A stretch of DNA of 8,304 nt from Flavobacteriales bacterium (GTDB lineage: Bacteria > Bacteroidota > Bacteroidia > Flavobacteriales_D > Sanyastnellaceae). The position numbers were made by a program, and so were the translations under genes. How positions within the stretch are numbered: the stretch's first letter is position 1; each line of letters begins with the position of its first letter. Where the stretch lies: the NCBI GenBank assembly GCA_015660615.1, contig DQKQ01000156.1, positions 1 through 8,304 on the forward strand, written 5' to 3'. The notes under the pieces were generated by a model. It searched no databases and was not told the DNA's origin. It saw only the letters and a list, made by a program, of their open reading frames with translations. Positions 1-6,608 of the stretch are shown here, piece after piece.

Positions 1-1395
1 TATACCCTCGGCTGTTCCTACAGTTTTGATTTGAGATTGAGCAGATGATTTGCCTGAATAAATCTTTTCTGACTGAGTGCTAGCAGGAGGCGGAGTGATT
101 TTTTCAACCTGAGAATGGTTGAGGAGGTAAAATAGATCTTCTGGGTTTTCAGAAAGTGCATCTTTTCCCCTTTTCGATCCCTGAGGAACAAATACTGGTG
201 CTGAAAGCCAAACTTCACGCCCCCGCAACGTGGCATCGTTCCACTCCTTTAGCGATGTCATTTTTTTTGATCTCGAAAGTGACTCCGTAGCGTACCATCT
301 CGTTGCACAGTCTAAGTGATGGCTACCTCCCATGGGATCGTCCGTTCTTCCAAGCATCGCTTCATCGCGAAGGATGTGTTGGATATTTCTAGACCAACGT
401 ATAGCCTGCTCGCTTGCAACGGTGTCGTCTTCAGCAGGGGAAATAAAATCGTGGCGCCTCACCTCAATACCGTCAGCCCCGCCAAGGACAGCTCCGTATG
501 CCATTAAAGTATGTCGAAGAAGATTATCTTCGATTATATCGCTCACTCCGTAAATCGAGGTGGTGCGAGATTCTATCCACAAGGGAGCAGATTCTGGATC
601 ACATCCGAGCTCTTCAATCATAGTTGCAAATGCAACTCTAAGACCGCGAATAGCAGCAGCGGTAGAGATAATGTCTGTTGTGCTCGCTAGGCGGATTGTA
701 CAACGGGAGGCGGCCTCATTTAAGGTTTGGCCTGAAGAAAGGAGAGTCTGAATACCCCACTTCGCCGCATTTATAGAAAGAGCGATCGCATCGAGGGGCA
801 ACATCCCCCTGTCCTGCCAAACCGAAGCGTCCACTCCCCATGTCGAGAAATTAGGGAAGGCAGCATTCCAAGCTTCTACATGGCGGAGGAATTTCGAAGG
901 ATCAGCCTTAGGCAGTTCACGACCTAGATCCCAAGTAGAGGAACCCTGCATATTTTCGCGCGACTCACCAGCCCATTTCACCACTGCCCGTAGAGCTCCC
1001 ACAGTCTCATACCCATCTATATGAAGGGAAACCATTTCAGGGTTCACATCACAAAGCAAATCCCGAAGAGCCTGACCATCAGCCAAATGGGCGTCTGTCC
1101 TAACACTCTCAACTCCATGGGCAAGCCCTATCATCAAAGATTTCTTAGTAGAAAACGTCGATGCAATTTCCCAAGCGTGACCTAAATCAGATCTTAAAGA
1201 AACGTGTTTAGGAGGCAGAGCTATATGACTATCTGGTTCTGGGACAAGCATAGGTAAAGGCATGCCATCAAATCGAGCAACTTCCAAATCGCTCAGACTC
1301 TTACCCTTTAAAGAAGCCTCAGCTTTCTCCCTCCACTTTGAGTAGTCAACACCAATAAAGTTTCCCGAATTCTTTTTCACGCTGTAAAAATACAT
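1..1395 (-). CDS. mutA: Methylmalonyl-CoA mutase small (beta) chain, 3' end beyond window
   Basis: This is the non-catalytic small chain of B12-dependent methylmalonyl-CoA mutase, which interconverts succinyl-CoA and methylmalonyl-CoA in the cytosol. The frame is open for 465 codons from ATG at 1395 to the left edge. After an N-terminal segment of the form WREKAEASLKGKSL (about 21-34), the mutase TIM-barrel domain follows. Family-like stretches include LPLDAIALSINA (199-210), RLASTTDIISTAAAIRGLR (235-253), the tail of the barrel at HTLMAYGAVLGGADGIEVR (295-313) and RNIQHILRDEAMLGRTDDPMGGS (336-358, here in part: DPMGGSHH). No B12-binding motif is visible. An in-frame GTG at 1380 is an alternative start, but a TGA lies four codons above the ATG (with ACC, CCT, TTA and CTT between). 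After residue about 430 the protein becomes a Pro/Ser/Thr/Gln-rich linker ending ...GTAEGI. It diverges from the phosphatase gene across 31 bp. The large chain would be expected just beyond the left edge. The family call is firm; the length is unknown. Confidence 0.9.
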   Translation of the reverse strand, partial: MYFYSVKKNSGNFIGVDYSKWREKAEASLKGKSLSDLEVARFDGMPLPMLVPEPDSHIALPPKHVSLRSDLGHAWEIASTFSTKKSLMIGLAHGVESVRTDAHLADGQALRDLLCDVNPEMVSLHIDGYETVGALRAVVKWAGESRENMQGSSTWDLGRELPKADPSKFLRHVEAWNAAFPNFSTWGVDASVWQDRGMLPLDAIALSINAAKWGIQTLLSSGQTLNEAASRCTIRLASTTDIISTAAAIRGLRVAFATMIEELGCDPESAPLWIESRTTSIYGVSDIIEDNLLRHTLMAYGAVLGGADGIEVRRHDFISPAEDDTVASEQAIRWSRNIQHILRDEAMLGRTDDPMGGSHHLDCATRWYATESLSRSKKMTSLKEWNDATLRGREVWLSAPVFVPQGSKRGKDALSENPEDLFYLLNHSQVEKITPPPASTQSEKIYSGKSSAQSQIKTVGTAEGI

Positions 1396-1414
1396 AAGTA
1401 AAGGGGTTCAAGAG

Positions 1415-1422
1415 TAGATTTG
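1415..1422 (+). promoter_or_regulatory. Possible Bacteroidota -7 box (TAGATTTG) before the gmhB-like gene
   Basis: TAGATTTG matches the TAnnTTTG -7 consensus of the Bacteroidota primary sigma factor. It lies in the 31-bp gap between the divergent mutA and gmhB-like genes and ends 4 bp before the ATG at 1427. Transcription would therefore begin at or just inside the start codon, implying a leaderless or nearly leaderless message. No TTTG-type -33 element is visible about 19-21 bp upstream, so the match could be chance. Confidence 0.3.
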
Positions 1423-1426
1423 TTTT

Positions 1427-1927
1427 ATGGGAAAACTTCCTACACGCTGCAAGGCGATTTTTCTTGACAGAGACGGAATTATCAACCACGACCCGGGTGA
1501 TTACACTAGAAACATAAGTGAATTCACTCTACTACCCTCCGTGCTTGATTCTTTGAAAATACTTGTGGAACGGGGATTCGTTTTAATCCTCATCACTAAC
1601 CAAGGCGGAATTGCTAAAGGGATTTACTCTCACGAAGATGTCTCTGAAATCCACAAATATTTAAAAGGCCTATGTGAACAAAACGGCACCCCTATCCTAG
1701 ACATCTACTACAGCCCACACCACGAAATCACTGGCAAATCTCTGAGTCGAAAGCCTGGGTCCATGATGATAGAGAGAGCTGTTGCTAGGTATAACATTGA
1801 CCCTGAGACATCGTGGATGGTGGGCGACAAGCAGCGTGATCTAGATTGCGCTTCCCCCCTTGGCGTTCCTGGTGTTCTTATACCCACAAACGAACCGTTA
1901 CAAAATTTTCTGCATTTACTCGTTTAA
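1427..1927 (+). CDS. gmhB: HAD-IIIA phosphatase, GmhB-like, without the zinc cysteines
   Basis: This 166-residue protein belongs to the HAD-IIIA group that includes D-glycero-D-manno-heptose-1,7-bisphosphate 7-phosphatase (GmhB, ADP-heptose/LPS core pathway) and histidinol-phosphate phosphatase. Motif I is DRDG at 14-17 (Asp14 nucleophile, Asp16 acid/base), motif II is TNQGG at 57-61, the motif III region is SRKPG at 107-111, and motif IV is MVGDKQRD at 131-138 with Asp134 and Asp138. The length suits a compact family member. The zinc loop normally reads C-x-H...C-x-C. Here it reads YSPHH...GKSLSRKP, so Ser96, Ser105 and Ser107 stand where the cysteines are expected, although the histidines remain. 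The start gives the usual short lead before motif I. It is probably co-transcribed with the class IV PLP gene 26 bp downstream. The phosphatase fold is clear; the heptose substrate is inferred only from the family. Confidence 0.83.
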   Translation: MGKLPTRCKAIFLDRDGIINHDPGDYTRNISEFTLLPSVLDSLKILVERGFVLILITNQGGIAKGIYSHEDVSEIHKYLKGLCEQNGTPILDIYYSPHHEITGKSLSRKPGSMMIERAVARYNIDPETSWMVGDKQRDLDCASPLGVPGVLIPTNEPLQNFLHLLV

Positions 1928-1953
1928 CTCTTTATAGCCTCTAAATTTACACA

Positions 1954-2799
1954 ATGCACCAACAGCATAAATATTTAGTAGATGGAGTTGTTACTGAAGT
2001 TAATTCTATGCCAAACGGCTATAATTCTCGCGGTTTCCTTTACGCCGATGGTTTTTTTGAGACACTCAGAATCATCGATGGTAAGATTCCTCTTTTAGAT
2101 CTTCACTTTGGGAGAATCACTGACAGCCTTGCAGCCTATAAACTGAAGTCACCAGACAGTTTACATCTGCCTGAATTAGAATCGTCTATTTTGAAGTTCG
2201 CAGCTTCAGTGGGGCTTGAGAACCATGGGCGAGTACGGATGACTATATATCGCTCGGGAAATGGAAAATACTTACCTCAGTCCAATACAGCTAGCTGGTT
2301 AGCAACTATTGAAAGACCTTCAACTGACAAGTTTGAGCTTAATGAAAAGGGAATAAGTATAGGGATTTTTGAGGAATTTTCTAAAACAGTTGATAAATTT
2401 TCAAACTTTAAAAACCTCCACTGCCAAATCTCAATTCAAGCTTCTATTTTCGCACAAGAAAAGAAATTTAGCGACGTCCTTATTTTAAATTCAAATCGCG
2501 AAATTATTGAATCTACTTACTCAAATGTATTTCTCGTAAAAGATGGGGCGCTTTATACACCTAAGCTCTCAGCCGGACCAGTTGGTGGAGTTATGAGAGC
2601 CGCAGTAATCAATCTCGCTATTGAACTCGGTGTGAAAGTTTATGAATGTAACCTCCATGCACAGGAATTACTTAAAGCTGACGAGGTCTTTTTAACGAAT
2701 GCCGTTTCTGGAATTCAGTGGGTAGCAAGCTATAGAACTAAGAGGTACTTCAACAATACTGCCAACACACTTTTAAAGGCGTTCAACTCGCGGATCTAA
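1954..2799 (+). CDS. pabC: Class IV PLP enzyme: probable aminodeoxychorismate lyase or aminotransferase
   Basis: This is a fold-type IV PLP enzyme of 281 residues, the family of 4-amino-4-deoxychorismate lyase (PabC), branched-chain aminotransferase (IlvE) and D-amino acid aminotransferase. Recognisable parts are the N-terminal RGFLYADGFFETLR (26-39), the LHFGRITDS helix start (50-58), the likely Schiff-base lysine Lys153 in NFKNLH, DVLILNSNREIIESTYSNVF (174-193) with Glu186, GGVMRAAVI (211-219) and ADEVFLTNAVSGI (242-254). The YADGFFETLR form resembles PabC-type lyases more than BCAT enzymes. A PabC role would give p-aminobenzoate for the FolP encoded at 5736, but the two genes are not in one operon. 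It follows the phosphatase gene by 26 bp, and its last 27 bp overlap the 3' end of the convergent ABC permease gene. Family confident, exact substrate not. Confidence 0.85.
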   Translation: MHQQHKYLVDGVVTEVNSMPNGYNSRGFLYADGFFETLRIIDGKIPLLDLHFGRITDSLAAYKLKSPDSLHLPELESSILKFAASVGLENHGRVRMTIYRSGNGKYLPQSNTASWLATIERPSTDKFELNEKGISIGIFEEFSKTVDKFSNFKNLHCQISIQASIFAQEKKFSDVLILNSNREIIESTYSNVFLVKDGALYTPKLSAGPVGGVMRAAVINLAIELGVKVYECNLHAQELLKADEVFLTNAVSGIQWVASYRTKRYFNNTANTLLKAFNSRI

Positions 2800-3729
2800 G
2801 ATTCCATAGAGAATATCAACTCCGACATTTACTAAGACAAAAATCGTTGAGATTACAAGGGTACATCCCATTACGATGGGGAGATCGCCCCTTTCAAGGG
2901 CGTTAAACATAAGTAGTCCCATTCCTTTCCAGCCAAAGACGAACTCGACGAAGACGGCTCCCGCGAGCATGGAAGCGAACCAACCACTAGTGGCGGTAAG
3001 GACAGGATTGAGCGAGTTTCTCAGAACGTGGCGAAATAATATGCGCGATTGCGATAGGCCTTTAGCTCTGGCAGTTCTGATGTATGGCTGGGATAAAACT
3101 TCTAGGGCGGAGTTGCGAGATAGCTGTATGATTACAGCGAGGGGTCGCATTCCAAGAGTAAAGGCTGGGAGGATTAGATGGGCCCAGGCGAGTCGCGGAC
3201 CTTCAAATGGGTCTACAATTATCATTCCACCTGTCATGGGTAATTGGGTATAAGAATGCAGAACGTAACCGAACAGCCAAGCTACCAGAATGGCGACAAC
3301 GAAACTCGGAGCGCTCATCCCCAGGGCGCAAATGGAAAGCACCAAATCTCCTATTTTAGAGTTAGGAAATAAAGCCAGGACAAGACCTATCGCTATCCCA
3401 AATAGAGTTGCGAAAAACATCGCTACTGTTGCAAGAATTAAAGTCGCTGGAAGAGCTTCCTTAATGGATGCAGTAACAGGCCTATCAGTTATATAGCTCG
3501 AACCTAGATCACCCATTACAGCATTAGAGATGAAACTTATGTAGCGTGAATGTATGGGCTGGTCAAGTCCGTGTTTATGTCTAAAAGCTTGGACAACAGA
3601 TTCACGCTCTGCTTGGCCTGCGAGCTCTCGAGCTGGGTCAGGAACGAAAGAAAAAATAAAGAATACGAGAGTAAGGGTTCCAAGTAAGACTCCGAGTCCT
3701 TGCAATAGTCGCTTGAGTATAAAACGCAC
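2773..3729 (-). CDS. ABC transporter permease, DppB/OppB type, no partner subunit in window
   Basis: This is an integral inner-membrane permease of the peptide/nickel ABC importer class (BPD_transp_1 fold), 318 residues. The N-terminus MRFILKRLLQG followed by a first membrane helix (about 10-29) is classic DppB. A periplasmic loop with the family-type HGLDQPI and MGDLGSS elements follows (53-77), then helices near 96-120, 129-157, 184-203, 249-265 and 286-308. The cytoplasmic EAA coupling loop is YIRTARAKGLSQSRILFRHV (216-235), with the ARAKG core that docks onto the ATPase. The C-terminus carries the usual LDPR. The start is GTG at 3729, chosen because the N-terminus matches the family exactly. 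It lies 13 bp after the DoxX-type gene and probably ends that operon. No DppC, DppA or ATPase gene is in the window, so the substrate cannot be told. Confidence 0.94.
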   Translation of the reverse strand: MRFILKRLLQGLGVLLGTLTLVFFIFSFVPDPARELAGQAERESVVQAFRHKHGLDQPIHSRYISFISNAVMGDLGSSYITDRPVTASIKEALPATLILATVAMFFATLFGIAIGLVLALFPNSKIGDLVLSICALGMSAPSFVVAILVAWLFGYVLHSYTQLPMTGGMIIVDPFEGPRLAWAHLILPAFTLGMRPLAVIIQLSRNSALEVLSQPYIRTARAKGLSQSRILFRHVLRNSLNPVLTATSGWFASMLAGAVFVEFVFGWKGMGLLMFNALERGDLPIVMGCTLVISTIFVLVNVGVDILYGILDPRVERL

Positions 3730-3742
3730 CTCGTATTGTGCT

Positions 3743-5131
3743 TTATGGGAGATTTACAAAGTCTGAAAACGTCGGGATGTCACGCCATGACCACTTCCCC
3801 ACCACTACACCATCCTTGATTAGGACGAGGCCAGGATTAGATCGTATCACAATCTTTAGCTCGATTTGATCACATGTAAGGAGCTCATACGGAACAGTGT
3901 TTTCCGTCGCAAATGTGCTGTTGAAATCTGCACCTGCATTTGTGAGTCCGTAAAACGTAACGCCCTCTTTTTGAGCTGCGTCAGCAAGGGCATTAAATTC
4001 CTCTTGACCTGGTGCACCGGCTTCAGCAACCGCATCGATATCTTTAGAAATATATAAAAAAGTGTATCCTTTGTTTGATAGAACCTCGTCTGTAAGATCA
4101 TCCCCTGCAGCATTCTCCATAATAAGATCCATGATTCGGGGCTCGTATCCGTCGGATATTTTCACTTCTGCCCCTTCGTATGAAACGATTTCATAAGTAC
4201 TCTTAAAAGATGGTGCCTTTTGCATCACAAGCCAGTCTGAACTAAGAATAACTGTATCAAGGCCCGTTGTAATGTTCTTGAAAGTGTATTCCGTAGCATA
4301 AACCGGAGCATCTAAACCTATTTCATCAGCCGAGAGACGGTTTTGAATGATGCTTTCACCAACAGCGTAGGGGCGATAATCCTTTAATGGGAGATAAGTA
4401 ATTGTTTTAATTTGGACTAAACCAGCAACTAGAACCACTGAGGCAGCCATAATCCACTCAACTTTAGGGTGGTTAACGCGGCGGCGAACCATTGAAGCAG
4501 CAAGTAAAAGGAATGTCAAGTAAAGAACCGGGAAGTTCCAGTCTAACATCATGTATCCGAAGAGAAAAGTCAGCACGAGGGCTCCTGTGTACAAAATCAT
4601 AGAAGTATTGCTTTCGTTAAGCTGAATTTTATTACGGAAAGCTGCTATGGTAATGGGAATTATGAAAATAAGGAGGAAGATATCTTTGAGGAAGCTTTGG
4701 TGTGCAGTAAGAGGAATTGCATTCCCAAAACAGCCACATTCAAGAACACATTGATTCACAATTTCTATCATTTCTCCATCAGCATCGGTTATCATTTTCA
4801 TACCAAAAGGATCGCATGTAGCCGTGTACCAAGTGAGCCAAGTGAAGAAAACCATCATCACCATAGTTAGAACGGATGTAAGCTTAGGTAGAGCGCCTAC
4901 AAGGAGTGCAATTCCTAAGAGAATCTCAGCAAGACAAACGAATATAGCTATCTGTAAAGCGTATGGGGTTAAGTACTCTAAGTTGAGGGCACCGGGCTCG
5001 AAATACTCTTCGAGTTTATACATAAAGCCGAGAGCATCGTTCGACTTAATAAGCCCAGAAACAACAAATAACGCACCTACGAACATTCTGCTAAATAGAG
5101 TAAGACCGTGAGAGAGTTTAGAAGTAATCAT
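3743..5131 (-). CDS. DoxX/MauE-like membrane protein with C-terminal thioredoxin-like domain (BT_3928-like)
   Basis: This is a 462-residue membrane protein of a two-domain Bacteroidota type. Residues 1-245 form a DoxX/MauE-like multi-helix domain with likely helices at about 12-28, 58-80, 86-104, 148-166, 177-196, 200-214 and 225-241. The GALFVVSGLIKSNDA segment (19-33) is the DoxX-type first helix. The loop after helix 3 holds Cys106, Cys128, Cys132 and Cys134, ending in the conserved CGCFG. A family-like DYRPYAVGESI stretch (251-261) leads into a soluble, probably periplasmic domain. Its TFLYISKD strand (357-364) and VIRSNPGLVLIKDGVVVGKW (428-447, probable cis-Pro433) suggest a thioredoxin fold. 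That domain has a single cysteine (Cys420) and no CxxC, so classical disulfide reductase chemistry there is unlikely. MauE relatives act in disulfide or maturation chemistry, but the role here is unknown. Its ATG overlaps the DUF1599 stop (ATGA), implying coupled translation. Confidence 0.88.
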   Translation of the reverse strand: MITSKLSHGLTLFSRMFVGALFVVSGLIKSNDALGFMYKLEEYFEPGALNLEYLTPYALQIAIFVCLAEILLGIALLVGALPKLTSVLTMVMMVFFTWLTWYTATCDPFGMKMITDADGEMIEIVNQCVLECGCFGNAIPLTAHQSFLKDIFLLIFIIPITIAAFRNKIQLNESNTSMILYTGALVLTFLFGYMMLDWNFPVLYLTFLLLAASMVRRRVNHPKVEWIMAASVVLVAGLVQIKTITYLPLKDYRPYAVGESIIQNRLSADEIGLDAPVYATEYTFKNITTGLDTVILSSDWLVMQKAPSFKSTYEIVSYEGAEVKISDGYEPRIMDLIMENAAGDDLTDEVLSNKGYTFLYISKDIDAVAEAGAPGQEEFNALADAAQKEGVTFYGLTNAGADFNSTFATENTVPYELLTCDQIELKIVIRSNPGLVLIKDGVVVGKWSWRDIPTFSDFVNLP

Positions 5132-5688
5132 TTTTCGGCTTTTTGTTCTGAAAGTAAAATAAGAGCGAAGAGAGCGTAGTTCGCGATATCCATGTAGTTC
5201 GCGTCAATTCCTTCAGATACAATGGTTTTACCCTGGTTGTCTTCAATTTGTTTAACGCGCAGAAGTTTCATTAATATAAGATCCGTGAGAGAGCTAACGC
5301 GCATATCTCGCCAAGCCTCACCGTAATCGTGATTTTTATTGAGCATAAGCGCACGAGTTTTCACAGCTGCATTTTGAAATCTTTCGTTAGCCTCTTCTGC
5401 GGGAAGATCTAAAGTATAGTCAGATGGTAAATCGAGTTGAACTAAAGCCATCAAGCTGTAGTTAACAATTCCAATAAATTCAGGCGTAATACCTTCATCG
5501 ACTTTAGCTACTTCTACCTCTTGAATGGTGCGGATGCGGTTCGCTTTAATAAAGATTTGGTCTGTCAGGGAGGAAGTACGCAAAATCCTCCAAGCCGTGC
5601 CATAATCGGATGTTTTACTCTTGAATAGCGACTCGCACTGGTTGAGCGCGTTGTCATATTTATCGATAGTATGTGATAGATCCTCCAT
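5128..5688 (-). CDS. DUF1599 protein with two tandem copies of the domain
   Basis: This is a small soluble, probably all-helical protein of 186 residues made of two copies of the DUF1599 unit. Copy 1 (about 23-85) contains SDYGTAWRILRTSSLTDQI, then VDEGITPEFIGIVNYSLMAL. Copy 2 (about 117-179) contains HDYGEAWRDMRVSSLTDLI, then VSEGIDANYMDIANYALFAL. The shared core is DYGxAWRxxRxSSLTDxIxxKxxRxxxI...EGIxxxxxxIxNYxLxAL. The invariant acidic, Arg and Asn positions suggest a binding or catalytic site. The family has been linked by others to nucleotide modification, which I recall but cannot test here. It is the first gene of the minus-strand operon, overlaps the DoxX-type gene by 4 bp (ATGA), and diverges from folP. 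No signal peptide or membrane helix is visible. Family confident, function unknown. Confidence 0.92.
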   Translation of the reverse strand: MEDLSHTIDKYDNALNQCESLFKSKTSDYGTAWRILRTSSLTDQIFIKANRIRTIQEVEVAKVDEGITPEFIGIVNYSLMALVQLDLPSDYTLDLPAEEANERFQNAAVKTRALMLNKNHDYGEAWRDMRVSSLTDLILMKLLRVKQIEDNQGKTIVSEGIDANYMDIANYALFALILLSEQKAEK

Positions 5689-5716
5689 AAATTACAATAA
5701 TTCTCCTCAGGTTGAA

Positions 5717-5733
5717 TAACTTGCGCCAAGTTA
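5717..5733. promoter_or_regulatory. 17-bp palindrome in the DUF1599/folP divergent region (candidate operator)
   Basis: TAACTTG-CGC-CAAGTTA is a perfect 7-bp inverted repeat around a 3-bp centre. It lies between the DUF1599 start at 5688 and the preferred folP ATG at 5736, ending 2 bp before that ATG. Each arm also partly resembles a -7 box (TAnnTTTG with one mismatch) on its own strand. The spacing and position suit a dimeric repressor controlling both operons or only folP-cdaA. If folP instead starts at the TTG at 5712, the repeat is inside the coding sequence. The symmetry is directly seen; the function is inferred. Confidence 0.4.
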
Positions 5734-5735
5734 CG

Positions 5736-6608
5736 ATGAGAGATATCACTTACATAGATAAATTTCGTGAAGGGTTGCAAAATTTTCACAAGTCTTCAGA
5801 TGTGGGCATAATGGGCATTTTAAATGTTACACCGGATTCGTTTTATGACGGTGGAGTCAACTTATCCGTTAAAGCAGCTATCGCTTCTGGTCTAAAAATG
5901 AAAAGAGACGGTGCTGATATAATCGACATAGGCGGAGCGTCTTCTCGCCCGGGATCACAGTCAATAAGTGCTGCTGAAGAGTGGTCTAGAGTCGAGCCAG
6001 TTATACATGGATTATTAGACTCGGCGCCAGAAATGAATATCAGCATTGACACATACAGGGCTGAAGTAGCTCGGAAAGCAGTAGAAGCTGGTGCGGTACT
6101 TATAAATGACATCTCGGCTGGCTCATTAGATCCAGAATTACTTTACGCAGCAGGTGAAGCTGACGTGCCATACGTTCTTATGCACATGAATGGTAGACCT
6201 GACAACATGCAGATTGACCCTAGTTATAAAGATGTTGTAAGTGAAGTCAAGGCATGGTTTAAAGTGAAGATTGCTGAATTATCTGAAGCTGGGGTGAAAG
6301 ATTTGATTTTAGATCCTGGATTTGGATTCGGAAAAAGACAAGAAGACAACTATGCGCTTTTAAATAATCTGCGTGAGTTTTCGGAATTAGATCTCCCTAT
6401 TCTAGTAGGCATAAGCAGAAAGTCAATGATATTCAATGCTCTTGAATGTAAGCCATCAGAGGCGCTTAATGGAACTACGGTGAATCATGCTTGGGCTTTA
6501 GAAAGAGGTGCCTCCCTCCTGCGTGTTCATGATGTTCGCGAGGCTCGTGAAGTAGTGGTACTTCATCACCATCTTTGTAACGTGAAATCTATCGAAAAAG
6601 AAAAGTGA
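5736..6608 (+). CDS. folP: Dihydropteroate synthase
   Basis: FolP condenses p-aminobenzoate with 6-hydroxymethyl-7,8-dihydropterin diphosphate to give dihydropteroate in folate synthesis; it is cytosolic and the sulfonamide target. From the ATG at 5736 it has 290 residues and all the expected motifs: MGILNVTPDSFYDGG (26-40, Asn30), DIGGASSRPG (64-73, loop 2), SIDTYR (103-108, Asp105), INDIS (123-127), LDPGFGFGK (192-200, Asp193 and Lys200), GISRKS (225-230, Lys229) and RVHDV (263-267). Loop 2 reads SSRP where E. coli has STRP; I believe this is common in Bacteroidota, and it is not by itself evidence of drug resistance. An in-frame TTG at 5712 would add 8 residues, but I prefer the ATG because TTG starts are rare and no clear ribosome site favours it. 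Its TGA overlaps the cdaA GTG by 4 bp. Confidence 0.96.
   Translation: MRDITYIDKFREGLQNFHKSSDVGIMGILNVTPDSFYDGGVNLSVKAAIASGLKMKRDGADIIDIGGASSRPGSQSISAAEEWSRVEPVIHGLLDSAPEMNISIDTYRAEVARKAVEAGAVLINDISAGSLDPELLYAAGEADVPYVLMHMNGRPDNMQIDPSYKDVVSEVKAWFKVKIAELSEAGVKDLILDPGFGFGKRQEDNYALLNNLREFSELDLPILVGISRKSMIFNALECKPSEALNGTTVNHAWALERGASLLRVHDVREAREVVVLHHHLCNVKSIEKEK

Noticed and set aside
18..236. 72-codon minus-strand open frame
   Set aside because: It lies in another frame inside the mutase small-chain gene, which shows clear family motifs throughout this stretch.
316..751. Three short plus-strand open frames of 63-73 codons
   Set aside because: All are antisense to the mutase gene and resemble no protein family.
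2876..3766. Plus-strand open frames of up to 125 codons opposite the permease
   Set aside because: They are antisense to a well-supported ABC permease whose transmembrane and EAA motifs explain the sequence.
3856..5111. Plus- and minus-strand short frames within the DoxX-type gene
   Set aside because: They overlap a conserved 462-codon frame and have no recognisable domain or supported start.
5565..5789. 74-codon minus-strand open frame across the DUF1599/folP junction
   Set aside because: It spans the divergent intergenic region and both gene starts in a different frame and shows no family resemblance.
5843..6112. 89-codon minus-strand open frame
   Set aside because: It is antisense to the DHPS catalytic motifs, so it is a shadow of folP.
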